In this document: one piece after another, positions 25,053 through 34,136 of the stretch
Position numbering within the stretch: position 1 is the first letter of the stretch
Layout: the number at the start of each line of letters is the position of its first letter
Origin: Polyangiaceae bacterium
GTDB taxonomy: Bacteria > Myxococcota_A > Polyangia > Polyangiales > Polyangiaceae
Direction of reading: 5' to 3'
DNA: 60,857 bases
Assembly: GCA_016933275.1 (NCBI GenBank)
Contig: JAFGBI010000256.1
Location: 1-60,857, forward strand
Notes under the pieces: generated by a model
Told to the model about the DNA's origin: nothing
The model's input: the letters and a program-made list of their open reading frames with translations, nothing else
The model's database searches: none
Translations under genes and position numbers: made by a program

Positions 25053-26417
25053 CTACGGTCGCCTTCCGTCGTCGGCGTACTCGGCGAGCTTGCGGTAGAG
25101 TGTGTTGCGATTGATCCCGAGCTTCTGCGCCGCCAGCGTCTTGTTCCCGCCAACCACCTCCAGCACGCGCAGAACGTACCGTCTCTCCACCTCGTCGAGC
25201 GGGACGAGTTCGCTTGGGTCGTCACCGGCGACGACCAGGTGACGGGCTTCGTAGGTGCGAATGCTGGGCGGTAGGTCGTCGACCGTGAGCTGGTCGAACT
25301 GCGTGAGCGCCACCGCGCGCTCCATCGCGTTGCGGAGCTCGCGGACGTTGCCTGGCCAAGGGTACTCGAGCAGTCGCGCGGCGGCCGCCGGCGAGATCCC
25401 CACGATCGGGCGGCCCGCCTGCCCCGCGAAATGCGCGACAAAGTATTGCGCCAACAGCAATACGTCCCCTCCTCGCGAGCGCAGCGAGGGCAGCGGCACC
25501 TCCACCACGTTCAGTCGGTAGAAGAGATCCTCCCGGAAAGCTCCCTGCGCAACCGCGTCACCGAGGTCGCGATGGGTAGCGGCGATGATCCTCAGATCGA
25601 CGGGGATCTCCGTCGATCTGCCGAGCGGGCGGACGGTTCGCTGTTCGAGCACCCTGAGGAGCTTCGGCTGGAGGCCGACAGGCATATCCGCGACTTCGTC
25701 CAGGAAGAGCGTGCCCCCCTTGGCCTCGACGAGGAGCCCCACGCGCGACGTGCGAGCATCCGTGAACGCGCCGCGGGAATGCCCGAAGAGCTCCGCCTCG
25801 AGGAGCGCCTCGGGCAGGGCGGCGCAGTTGACGGCCACGAACGAACCGTTTCGCCGCCGTCCGCGGTCGTGCAGCAAGCGGGCGACGATCTCCTTCCCGG
25901 TTCCCGTCTCGCCAGTCACGAGGACCGTCGCGTCGGTTGCCACCACGCGCGCGAGGACCGAGCGAAGCTCCGCCATCGCGGGACTCTCCCCGATGAGATC
26001 CTCTCCCCAGCCCCCCTGACCCACGGCAGCGCGGAGGCGCCGGACCTCGCTCCGAAGCTCTCGGTGCCGCAGCGCTCGCTCGAGCGCGAAGACAAGCGCC
26101 TCGATATCGATCGGCTTGGTGACGAAATCGAACGCGCCGGCCCGGATCGCCCGAATCGCGGCGTCCATGGTCCCGAAGGCGGTCACGACGACCACGGGCA
26201 AATCGGGAACGGTCTCGGTGAGGCGATCCGTGAGCGCCAGGCCATTCATCCCCGGCATGTTGAGGTCGGTGAGCACGACATCGACCTCGTTCGCCAGCCC
26301 GAGCGCCGCCTCGGCCGACGCCGCGGTGACGACCGCGAAGCCGGCGTCCGTCAACTCGAGGTCGACGAGGTTCCGCGTTCCGGCGTCGTCGTCGACGAAG
26401 AGGACAGTCCTGCCCAT
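25053..26417 (-). CDS. NtrC-family sigma-54-dependent response regulator
   Basis: A 454-residue regulator. Receiver domain at residues 1-120 with phosphoacceptor Asp in VVLTDLNMPGMNG. AAA+ domain at ~140-370 with Walker A GETGTGKE, Walker B GGTLFLDEVADMP, and the sigma-54 contact loop reading GAFTDA instead of the canonical GAFTGA. C-terminal Fis-type helix-turn-helix around NKTLAAQKLGINRNTLYRKL. It activates sigma-54 promoters when phosphorylated by the kinase encoded upstream, whose 3' end overlaps this gene by 67 bases. GAFTDA occurs in other functional family members. Targets unknown. Confidence 0.9.
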   Translation of the reverse strand: MGRTVLFVDDDAGTRNLVDLELTDAGFAVVTAASAEAALGLANEVDVVLTDLNMPGMNGLALTDRLTETVPDLPVVVVTAFGTMDAAIRAIRAGAFDFVTKPIDIEALVFALERALRHRELRSEVRRLRAAVGQGGWGEDLIGESPAMAELRSVLARVVATDATVLVTGETGTGKEIVARLLHDRGRRRNGSFVAVNCAALPEALLEAELFGHSRGAFTDARTSRVGLLVEAKGGTLFLDEVADMPVGLQPKLLRVLEQRTVRPLGRSTEIPVDLRIIAATHRDLGDAVAQGAFREDLFYRLNVVEVPLPSLRSRGGDVLLLAQYFVAHFAGQAGRPIVGISPAAAARLLEYPWPGNVRELRNAMERAVALTQFDQLTVDDLPPSIRTYEARHLVVAGDDPSELVPLDEVERRYVLRVLEVVGGNKTLAAQKLGINRNTLYRKLAEYADDGRRP

Positions 26418-27886
26418 GATGGCTCGACTGGGAGGTAGACCGAGAAGGTGCTCCCCTTGCCTACCTCGGACCGCACCGCGATGGAACCCCCGTGCTCGTT
26501 CACGATGTCTCGCGCGATGCTGAGGCCAAGACCCGTGCCCTCACCGGAGGGTTTGGTCGTGAAGAACGGATCGAAGATGCGAGGCAGGACGGATTCCGGA
26601 ATCCCGACTCCGGTGTCCTCGACGTGAACGACCGTACACGACACCTTCTCCCGTGCCGAACCTGGCATCGACACGGTAGCCTCCGACCCGACTCGCACGC
26701 TGACAGTGGCCCCCTCCGAGCTGGCATGCACCGCGTTCAGCACGAGGTTGATGAGGACCTGCTGCAGCTGATCGACATCCACGCGCACCGGAGGCACGCT
26801 GTCGATCGTCGTGGTCAGCCGCACCTGCTTGCCCGCGGCGATCGGCGTCAACAGGTCGTTCGTCGCGGTCACGAGGTCAGCGAGGCTGGCTGGCGTGCGC
26901 TGCGCCGGCCGGCGGCGTGTGTAGTCGAGCAGCTTGCGCACGAGCTCCGTCATGCGCTCGCTCTGGGCAGCGATCGCGGTCACGCTGTCCATCACTTGCT
27001 CGGGCGATCTCCCTCCTCGCAGTACCCGCTGTGCGTGCCCCCGGATCAGATTCAGCGGCGTCCCGAGCTCGTGCGCGAGCGCAGCCGCCATCTGACCCGC
27101 ATGCGTGAGCCGATCGGCGTGGCGCAACTGCTCGAGCATCGCGATCTGCGCCTCGACCACCTTCACCTCCCGTCGTCGCGCCTCGGTCAGATCCTCCGCC
27201 ATCCGCTCGATCGCCGTCGCGAGCTCGCCGAGCTCGTCCCGTTGCTTCAGCGCAAGCGCCCCACGTTCGGCGCCGCCAGCGCCAATCTCCCTGGCCCGCG
27301 CGATGAGTCGACTCACGGGGCGGCCGACGTAGTGGGCGCCGAGGGCAGCCACGAGCAGGCCGCACACAACCGCGACGGCGACGATGGCGATGAGCGTGTC
27401 GTAGGCGGTCGCTCGTAGGTATGCGGCCTTGGGCGCGGTCGACTCGGCGAGCTCCAGCGCACCGTTGGTCGGAGGGGGGGGGACCAACCGGGCATAGGTG
27501 ACCAGCCGGGGTGGCTCCGCGGAGGCGCCGGTCCGTTCCTCGTACAGCTGGAGGATGCCCTGGTCCGCGAGGGCGGCGAGCCGGCTCGGAGCAACGATGG
27601 GGCGGGATTCGGGCAGCGGCGAGTCGGTGAGCGACACCCAGCGAATGGTGATATGGGCACGGGCTGCGTCGATCCTCCGCACCATCCTCATCGCAGCCGC
27701 TTCCCCCTGGTTGTGCCATTGCGCACCAATGACGGGAGCGACGGTGGTGGCGAGCACCCGGTGGTCGCCACGCATGTCGACGTCAAACAGCTCGCGCTCC
27801 CGGGAGAGTCGGGTGATCGCGAACACGGCGAGAACGAGCCACACGCCGAGGACCAGCGCGAGTCCGAGCTTTCGGGCCAGCCTCAT
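26351..27886 (-). CDS. Membrane sensor histidine kinase
   Basis: A 511-residue kinase. Membrane segments lie at residues ~6-26 and ~150-172, flanking a ~120-residue periplasmic sensor with no recognised fold. A HAMP linker (VGRPVSRLIARAREIG) follows. HisKA has the phosphorylation site ALAHELGTPLN, and the HATPase domain has N-box NLVLNAVHA, DTGVGIPE, FFTTKPSGEGTGLGLSIA. The ATG at 27886 has GGAGGAGGAG upstream, which decides against an earlier start. It probably phosphorylates the overlapping NtrC-type regulator. Confidence 0.9.
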   Translation of the reverse strand: MRLARKLGLALVLGVWLVLAVFAITRLSRERELFDVDMRGDHRVLATTVAPVIGAQWHNQGEAAAMRMVRRIDAARAHITIRWVSLTDSPLPESRPIVAPSRLAALADQGILQLYEERTGASAEPPRLVTYARLVPPPPTNGALELAESTAPKAAYLRATAYDTLIAIVAVAVVCGLLVAALGAHYVGRPVSRLIARAREIGAGGAERGALALKQRDELGELATAIERMAEDLTEARRREVKVVEAQIAMLEQLRHADRLTHAGQMAAALAHELGTPLNLIRGHAQRVLRGGRSPEQVMDSVTAIAAQSERMTELVRKLLDYTRRRPAQRTPASLADLVTATNDLLTPIAAGKQVRLTTTIDSVPPVRVDVDQLQQVLINLVLNAVHASSEGATVSVRVGSEATVSMPGSAREKVSCTVVHVEDTGVGIPESVLPRIFDPFFTTKPSGEGTGLGLSIARDIVNEHGGSIAVRSEVGKGSTFSVYLPVEPSWAGLSSSSTTTPERGTSSTSS

Positions 27887-28214
27887 CGGTCGAAGCTCCT
27901 CCTCCGTCGAAGACGCCAAGCGTCCTTGGACGCCCCCGGCGCGAATGGCACGTTCCTGGTCCGACGGAGCCGAAACCATCGAAGCGGGTACGCCGCGGGC
28001 GACCGTCGGCGGTCAACCGCTGGCGAAGAACGCCAGGCCTCGAGCCTGCCAGTAGCTGGCGACCGACCGCTGAGTGCCCCCAACCAACGGCGGATCCCCG
28101 CCACTATCGGGGATGACCTCGACCGCAAGGGAGCGGCATCCCCAGGGCGGAGCTCGGGAACGAACGTTGGGGAGAACGCCGACGGTTGGGGGGCGGAGGT
28201 GCACAAGCCGAGGG
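27887..28214. other. Upstream region of the two-component genes, no gene seen
   Basis: About 330 bases between the kinase start and the end of the degenerate receiver gene. It should hold the kinase promoter. I see no recognisable ORF product and no clear sigma-54 (GG-N10-GC) or palindromic site. Confidence 0.45.
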
Positions 28215-28649
28215 TCACCTCTGCTGGAGGATTCGCCGAATCATGCCCCGTAGAACCGCCGCGTCGAGCGGCTTCTCGAGCACAGCGTATGCGCCAAGCT
28301 CGAGGATCCGCCAACGATCCGGCTCCAGACCGGGTTCGGTCATCGCGACGAACGGGCAGCTGCCCTGCATCGCGACGAGTATCTCGCACCCATCGGGCGG
28401 GACGTCGGTATCCGGTCCGAGCATTGCCACGACGACGTCTGGTCGGGGCCCCAAGAACCCTGGCGTGGTCGAGGCGACGAGGTAGGCAGCGAGGTCGGAA
28501 ATGGACGCCAGGAAGACCACGTCGTGTCCGTCCTCCTCGAGCCATCCGAGCAGGGATACCCGAACGTCCGGATCGGGGTCCGCCACCACGATGCTCGCCG
28601 GTCGGGTGGCGTCCCGCGTTCCGGAAGCGTGATGAACGTCGAAGAGCAC
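28215..28649 (-). CDS. Degenerate receiver-domain protein
   Basis: About 144 residues from a GTG at 28649. ASIVVADPDPDVRVSLLGWLEEDGHDVVF resembles the first strand, acidic pair and helix of a response-regulator receiver, and the end (GAYAVLEKPLDAAVLRGMI) contains the conserved Lys-Pro. The strand that should carry the phosphoacceptor Asp reads VVVAMLGPDTD, so the acceptor position appears to be Met or Leu: probably a phosphorylation-independent pseudo-receiver. No output domain. It follows the MscS-type gene by ~150 bases on the same strand. The start is uncertain because an open frame continues upstream. Confidence 0.55.
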   Translation of the reverse strand: MLFDVHHASGTRDATRPASIVVADPDPDVRVSLLGWLEEDGHDVVFLASISDLAAYLVASTTPGFLGPRPDVVVAMLGPDTDVPPDGCEILVAMQGSCPFVAMTEPGLEPDRWRILELGAYAVLEKPLDAAVLRGMIRRILQQR

Positions 28650-28797
28650 CTGGGAACGCAGAGCAATTCCCGTGCCGTGCCTGCCGCCCGCGACCCGCCC
28701 GGACGATCGGGCCTGGCGGCTCGGCCGCGTTCGTTGGTGCGACGGTCGTTCGATCTTGGTGCGGCAATGTTCCTCCCACCTCGCGTGGACGCTCCGC

Positions 28798-30135
28798 TCA
28801 ACGGATTGCTTGGCCGCCGGTTGGGCCCCCGCTCCTGCCGGCGAGGTACCCCTGGGTGATCCGTGGCCCCGCCGGCCGTGCGCTGGCGCCACCAGGACCG
28901 AACGCGTCGACGATCTCGGCGAGCTCCGCCTCCGCCAGGGAAGCGCGCGGTTCCTGAATGGTCCCGGGCGCCGCCATCGACTCGAGGTGCAGGGTCTGCG
29001 TGGGAAACGCGAAAGAGATGCCGAGCCGCTGCGCCAAACGCAGGATCTCCAGGAAGACGTGGTGTCGTTCGCGGAGCTCCTCGGACCAGGAGCCCACCGC
29101 GAAGAAGATATAGACCATCACGTCGAGCGAGTGAGCGCCGAACCCCGACATGTGGATCTCGTAGTAATCCTTCCGGGTGTAAGCGTTCGCCTGCACGATG
29201 GCGCGGATCCCTTCCACGAAGGCCTGCATCTGTTCGGGCGTCGTGTCGTAGGTGAGGCCCAGGGTCACGAAGGTGCGGCGGTACTTCCGGGCCCCGAAGT
29301 TGTCGATGCTGGCCTCGGTGAACTTCGCGTTCGGGATCGTCACCAGGGAGTTGTAGAAGGTACGGATCCGGGTCGACCGGAACCCGACCTCCTCGACGAT
29401 CCCTTCGCAGCCGGCCACCACGACCCAGTCCCCGATCTGGAACGGTCGATCGACGAAGATCATGATGCTCCCGAAGAAGTTGGCGATCGTGTCCTTCGCC
29501 GCGAGGGCGACCGCCACGCCGCCGATGCCGAGGCCGGCGAGCAGCGAGGCGATGTTCACGTCCAGGTTCTGCAGGATGAACAGTACGCCCGCGATGACGG
29601 TGATCACCTTGAGCGATTTGCGGACCAGCGGTACGAGCTGGTCATCGAGCTTGCTATCGGTCTTGGACGCTTGCATCGCCATGCGCTCCGCAAGCACCTC
29701 CACCAGCCGGTAGGCGGCCCAAACCACGGATACCACGAGGAGCACGCGGATCGCGACCGCGACCGCGGCCGCGGCGCCGGTCGGGAGACCGAGACCGGGG
29801 TAAGCCAATCGGAGGAGCAGGGCCATCACCAGGGTGGCGCCCGGAGACGCGAAGACGTCCACCAGCTTGGTGGCCCATGCCTGCCCAGCACGATCGGCGA
29901 GCCAGCGCACCCGGTTGGTGACGACGACCTGGATGATCTTCCGCACGACGGTGGCCGCGAGCAGGATCATCAGCAGCGCGAGGTACTGCCAGTACTCGAC
30001 CCCTAGCACGGTGCCGCGAAGCCACGGCGGGAGGACCTCGACCCAGGTGGGCGCGGATGCTTCACCCGCTGGGATGCCGCTGGAAAGCAAGCTCGAGATT
30101 GCCGCGCCCATCGCGCCGATGATGATGTCGTGCAT
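28798..30135 (-). CDS. MscS-family mechanosensitive channel
   Basis: A 445-residue membrane protein. Four or so membrane segments in residues ~45-200 precede the MscS pore helix and beta domain: LLAGLGIGGVAVALAAKDTIANFFGSIMIFVDRPFQIGDWV, whose Gly/Ala packing pattern is that of TM3. The remaining cytoplasmic domain (VEEVGFRSTRIRT, TIPNAKFTEASIDNFGARKYRR) is complete, with a ~40-residue Pro/Gly-rich tail. It should open under membrane tension to release solutes during hypo-osmotic shock. Confidence 0.9.
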   Translation of the reverse strand: MHDIIIGAMGAAISSLLSSGIPAGEASAPTWVEVLPPWLRGTVLGVEYWQYLALLMILLAATVVRKIIQVVVTNRVRWLADRAGQAWATKLVDVFASPGATLVMALLLRLAYPGLGLPTGAAAAVAVAIRVLLVVSVVWAAYRLVEVLAERMAMQASKTDSKLDDQLVPLVRKSLKVITVIAGVLFILQNLDVNIASLLAGLGIGGVAVALAAKDTIANFFGSIMIFVDRPFQIGDWVVVAGCEGIVEEVGFRSTRIRTFYNSLVTIPNAKFTEASIDNFGARKYRRTFVTLGLTYDTTPEQMQAFVEGIRAIVQANAYTRKDYYEIHMSGFGAHSLDVMVYIFFAVGSWSEELRERHHVFLEILRLAQRLGISFAFPTQTLHLESMAAPGTIQEPRASLAEAELAEIVDAFGPGGASARPAGPRITQGYLAGRSGGPTGGQAIR

Positions 30136-30279
30136 GAAGACTCCTCGATGACCCGATCTCGCAGGCCACGGTCGGGCATACCAGCCCTGCGAAGCCGCCG
30201 CAGCCTCGGCGCCGAAGGCGAGCCGTTCGCCTTGCCGCGATCCCCCGGGCGCGGGGCACCAGCGGGCGAGCTGGTCGGT

Positions 30280-30918
30280 TCACCGGGGACGTCTCTTGCG
30301 CGGGGGACGCGCCGTGTCGCCGGAGCGAGCGGAGCGTCGACCCTTCGTCGCGCGCTTGGCGGGCCGAGGTGCCGGCTTCCCGAAGACGAATGCCTGACAG
30401 AGGACGCCGTGATCCAGAAACCAGACCGCCGGTGACCCTCGACGCGAGTTCTGGCCGATGTAGCGGACCTGGTGCCCAGCGACGCTGTCCCCCACCCGAC
30501 AGAGCTTGCCGTGCGGCTCGCCCTTGGCCTGAACGATGGCGCTGGACCAGCGGGGGTCTCGGGCCACAGCCGTGCTCGCCACGGCGAGGTCCTCGCAGAC
30601 GGGGGCCACCAGGGGATGAACCGGGGGGGCCACCGAGGCGACCGGCGACGCCACTCCGGCGAGCGGACCGGTCCTGGAATCGAAGGGGTTCCGCCGCAGG
30701 ATCACCTCCGCGAGCGGCTCCTTCGTGGTCGTGGGCGCCGTGGTCGCCGGGCTCGCCGACAGCGTCGCCGGGGCTGGGCCCGGATCATCCAGGAGCGCAG
30801 ACTCGATCAGCGCCGTCATCGCGCGACCGTGCAGCAATGCGCAGGTGAGCACGGCCCCCGCCACCAGGACGGCCGGCAGCGTTCGCGGCCAGCTCCTCAA
30901 GCCCAGACCACCGGGCAT
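30280..30918 (-). CDS. GspC-like membrane protein with highly basic tail
   Basis: A 212-residue protein from the ATG at 30918. One N-terminal membrane segment (LPAVLVAGAVLTCALLHG) is followed by a Thr/Ala/Pro linker, then ILRRNPFDSRTGPL, a motif typical of the GspC homology region of type II secretion systems, and a beta-rich stretch (LAVASTAVARDPRWSSAIV...VRYIGQ). Two Cys, in CEDL and LCRVG, could pair. The last ~35 residues are Lys/Arg-rich (RPAKRATKGRRSAR). No other secretion genes are nearby, so it is an orphan. Its basic tail is unusual. Confidence 0.6.
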   Translation of the reverse strand: MPGGLGLRSWPRTLPAVLVAGAVLTCALLHGRAMTALIESALLDDPGPAPATLSASPATTAPTTTKEPLAEVILRRNPFDSRTGPLAGVASPVASVAPPVHPLVAPVCEDLAVASTAVARDPRWSSAIVQAKGEPHGKLCRVGDSVAGHQVRYIGQNSRRGSPAVWFLDHGVLCQAFVFGKPAPRPAKRATKGRRSARSGDTARPPRKRRPR

Positions 30919-31078
30919 GCCGACCTGGCCGTGCGCTCGGCCATCGAGCCCCCTCGCGGGCACGCGCCAACGCCGTTGGGCGGAACCAACAGGTGCGCAA
31001 TGGGAGAATCGCTGACGTTCTTGCGCACCCGTTGGCCCCAAGTCCTCGTTGGTCGGCTCGGCCGAGCGCTCTCGGCCG

Positions 31079-31606
31079 TCAACGCGCAAGCTCCACGTTG
31101 ACCCTCCGATCCCGAGACCAGCCAGGCTCGTCCGTCCCCTTGGCGTCATACTCTCCACGGGTACTCGTCTGGATCTGATCTCTTGATAGATCGCGAACCT
31201 TGAGTGCCTCGGCCACCGATTCGGCACGCCGGTTCCCCAGGACCAGGTTGTACTCGTCCGACCCGCGGGGGTCGGTTCGCCCGACGAGGATCACGCTCTG
31301 CCCAGCGAGCGGGCCATCGCGAAAGCATTCGGCGATCTTGTGGAGCGCCGCGTCCTCGGAGGCGCGGAGGCGCGCCGAGTTGTAGGGGAAGAATGCCTCG
31401 GTTTCGGCGAGTCCGCAGGCGTCTCTGATCTCGGGCGCCACCGCCACCGCGGTGGCGGGTCCCTCGGAGGCCCCGGCGGCTGGTACCTCGACCATGCCTC
31501 CCTTGGCGGTCGCCGCAGAATCAGGATCACCACGCTGGCGCGAACAGGCCGAGGTGCCAAGAACGAGGAGGATCGACAGGGTGAGGAGGGGAGAAATCGG
31601 GCGCAT
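31079..31606 (-). CDS. OmpA-family peptidoglycan-binding lipoprotein
   Basis: A 175-residue lipoprotein. The signal sequence ends VLGTSAC (lipobox), with AAGGAG before the ATG at 31606. After a short linker, residues ~65-175 are an OmpA C-terminal domain: AFFPYNSARLRASEDAALHKIA, the peptidoglycan-binding part DPRGSDEYNLVLGNRRAESV, and the conserved RDRRVNVEL near the end. It should tether the outer membrane to the cell wall, like Pal. It is not near tol genes, so it is a Pal-like paralogue. Confidence 0.85.
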   Translation of the reverse strand: MRPISPLLTLSILLVLGTSACSRQRGDPDSAATAKGGMVEVPAAGASEGPATAVAVAPEIRDACGLAETEAFFPYNSARLRASEDAALHKIAECFRDGPLAGQSVILVGRTDPRGSDEYNLVLGNRRAESVAEALKVRDLSRDQIQTSTRGEYDAKGTDEPGWSRDRRVNVELAR

Positions 31607-31833
31607 CGGTCGAACTCCTTTTCTGGTCTTCCGCCGCGAGGTACGCGAGCCGCCAGCGGTGGACCAGACACACAGCAAGACGCGTGCCCATGTGGGTGCC
31701 CTGCCCACGCGGCGATCCGGGTGCGCATGCGGCAGGGAGCCGTTCGTTTTCGCGACACCTGCCTCAAGAAGGGGCGACACTCGCTCGACTGAAGCATCGC
31801 CGCGTGCGATGCGGCCGCGCTTGGAGAACCCCA

Positions 31834-33870
31834 TCAATCCGTCGCGCCACCAGCGGACGGGATCGTCTGCCGGCGGCCCGCGACGATCTCGTAGTAGGCT
31901 GCGGTGACCTCGTGTTCGGTGACCAGCCAGCGCGCTTGCCCGCGCGCGTCGAGCACGGGCAAGGCGTTCGACCTTGCCTCCATCATGCTGGCCAGGACGA
32001 ACGAGAGCGGATCGGCTTCCCGGACCGCCCCGACGGGGTTCGCGAGATCCGCTGCCACGACGACGAATTCGAGGGTCGGATCGAGCATGCCCTCGTCCAG
32101 ATCGCGGCGCTCGATCACGCCCCGCACCCGTCCAGAGGCGTCGACGACCACGACCGCGTCAACCATGCTGCGACCGAGAGCCGCTCGAATCTCGGTCGGC
32201 CGCGCGTTCGCGCTGATGACGACGGCCGGGCGGTCCTCCACCACGATGTCCCGCGCGGCGAGCGTGTCCAGCAGGCTCGACTCGCCCGCGGCCGCGGCGC
32301 GCGAGACGCGCTGCGCTGGGTACAGCCAGACCCCGCGTAGCGCAAGGTAGGTCAGCCCGACGCTCAGCATCAACGGGACGAGCAGGTCGTAGCTCCCGGC
32401 CATCTCACAGACCATGACGACGGCAGAAATCGGCGTGTGAGCGAGCCCGCCGTAGAACGCCCCCATCCCCACGAGCGCGAAGGCCCCCGGCTCGGGCGCG
32501 CCAGGGAGCACGAGTCCGACGGCGTGACCGAAGGCCCCCCCGAGGAGTCCGCCGATGGCGATCGACGGGGCGAAATCGCCTGCGCTGCCCCCGGACTCCA
32601 GCGTGAGGGCGGTGGCGAGCATCTTCACCACGGCGAGTCCACCGAGCAGCAGCACTGCGCGCCACCCAGGCGGCATCCAAGCGGGTGACCGGATAGCGGC
32701 CTGCGCCGCGCCGTAGCCGGAACCGAGGATGCCTATCCCCTGGTCGATGCGGCCGAGGCTCGGGTTGACGAACGCGATCCAGCAGAGGGCCACGACGCCG
32801 AGACCGAGACCGCCGACGGCAGGACGTGTCCAGCGTGGAAGCCGCATGGTCTCGATCAGTCCCCGCACCAGGTGGAGCTGGGCGAGGAAGAGGTGCCCGC
32901 CGACCGCGATCACGAGCGCCAGCGGCACGTAGAGCCATAGCGCACGCGGCTCGAATGGATAGGCCGCCGCGACGCCGAACACGTGAGCTCCCGACGGGAA
33001 CACGAGCCGGAACACGGAGAACGCCGTGACGCTGGAGAGGATCGCGGGCACCAGCGATTCCGCCTCGAAATCGTCGCGGTAGAGGACGTCAGCAGCGAGC
33101 AGCCCGGCGCCGAGCGGCGTGCCGAACACGGCGGCCAGGCCACCGGCAGTGCCCGCCACCAGCAGCACGCGCCGCTCTCGATCGCTGAGACGCAGCGCGC
33201 GACCGATCAGATTGCCGACAGCGGCGCCGATCAGCATGGTGGGCCCCTCACGGCCGCCCGAACCGCCAGTACCGATCGTGCTCACGGTGGCCGCGACCTT
33301 GAGGCCCATCACGCGCCGTCGGAGGTTCCGTCCCTGATGGAACGCGGAGACGTAGGCATTGCCGCCGCCCCCGAGGATTTCTGGGGCCAGGAAATGGCCG
33401 AGCAATCCCGTCACCAGCCCCCCAAGCGCCGGCACCAAGACGACCAGCCAAGGTACCAGCAGGCGCGGTGAGCCGGCGCCGAACATGTTCACCTCACCCT
33501 GGGCCTGGAGCGGCACATAGCCGGCTATCTCGTGGAGGAACACCCGCTCGACCAGGTGTAGGCCCGTGACGAACCCGCAAGCGACGAGCCCCACTGCCGT
33601 CCCGACCGCGAGGCTCAACAGGAGGGTGCGGCCCGCGTTGCGCAGCTCGAGGTCTCGAAGCGGAGCCGCCAGCGACCGCAGGACCGTGAGCGGTAGCTCT
33701 CGAACCAGCCGCTCGTCGGGCCGGGCAAGGATGGGCGGCGAGTTCCGGAGCGGGTCCCGCGGACGATCAGGCATGGCGACCAGCGCAAGGGCGCGTTCGA
33801 ATCGGCGGCGAATCTCCCCCTCGCACCGCCCACTGTCAACCGGCCGAGCCGAGATGATGGCGGAAGACAC
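31834..33870 (-). CDS. ClC-family chloride channel/transporter with CBS domains
   Basis: A 678-residue membrane protein. ClC signatures are present: GGSGGREGPTMLIGA (with the gating Glu of GREGP), AAVFGTPLGAG and GGSAGDFAPSIAIGG. An intact gating Glu fits a Cl-/H+ exchanger or gated channel. Residues ~530-670 hold two CBS domains (DIVVEDRPAVVISANARPTE, LANPVGAVREADPLSFVL), which may bind nucleotides. Two starts are possible: GTG 33870 or ATG 33774; neither has a strong ribosome binding site. Confidence 0.88.
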   Translation of the reverse strand: MSSAIISARPVDSGRCEGEIRRRFERALALVAMPDRPRDPLRNSPPILARPDERLVRELPLTVLRSLAAPLRDLELRNAGRTLLLSLAVGTAVGLVACGFVTGLHLVERVFLHEIAGYVPLQAQGEVNMFGAGSPRLLVPWLVVLVPALGGLVTGLLGHFLAPEILGGGGNAYVSAFHQGRNLRRRVMGLKVAATVSTIGTGGSGGREGPTMLIGAAVGNLIGRALRLSDRERRVLLVAGTAGGLAAVFGTPLGAGLLAADVLYRDDFEAESLVPAILSSVTAFSVFRLVFPSGAHVFGVAAAYPFEPRALWLYVPLALVIAVGGHLFLAQLHLVRGLIETMRLPRWTRPAVGGLGLGVVALCWIAFVNPSLGRIDQGIGILGSGYGAAQAAIRSPAWMPPGWRAVLLLGGLAVVKMLATALTLESGGSAGDFAPSIAIGGLLGGAFGHAVGLVLPGAPEPGAFALVGMGAFYGGLAHTPISAVVMVCEMAGSYDLLVPLMLSVGLTYLALRGVWLYPAQRVSRAAAAGESSLLDTLAARDIVVEDRPAVVISANARPTEIRAALGRSMVDAVVVVDASGRVRGVIERRDLDEGMLDPTLEFVVVAADLANPVGAVREADPLSFVLASMMEARSNALPVLDARGQARWLVTEHEVTAAYYEIVAGRRQTIPSAGGATD

Positions 33871-34136
33871 GAGGCCCTGGATCGGATCCGGGCTGCCGTC
33901 GCACGAAGTCCATTCCCTGCGCCGTGAATTGCTCGAGGGCGTGCCAGAAGGGATGGTCGTCTTCGGCCCGGAGCACCGAGGCCAACGCCCCCATTGGGGC
34001 TTCCATCACCTGAGCGAGGACCGGGGCGCAGGCGTCGTCCCTGAAGTCGAAGTGGTACTACGCGACACGCTCGCTGACGCCAGACGGCTCGGTGATAGGA
34101 TTGTACGAGGCCTGCTCGTCGCCACGGGCGGCGGAC

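Noticed and set aside
33836..34009. Minus-strand frame MEAPMGALASVLRAEDDHPFW..., with plausible amino-acid text continuing upstream
   Set aside because: It looks protein-like and could be another gene remnant, but I recognise no family, it lacks a supported start, and it overlaps the possible ClC GTG start.
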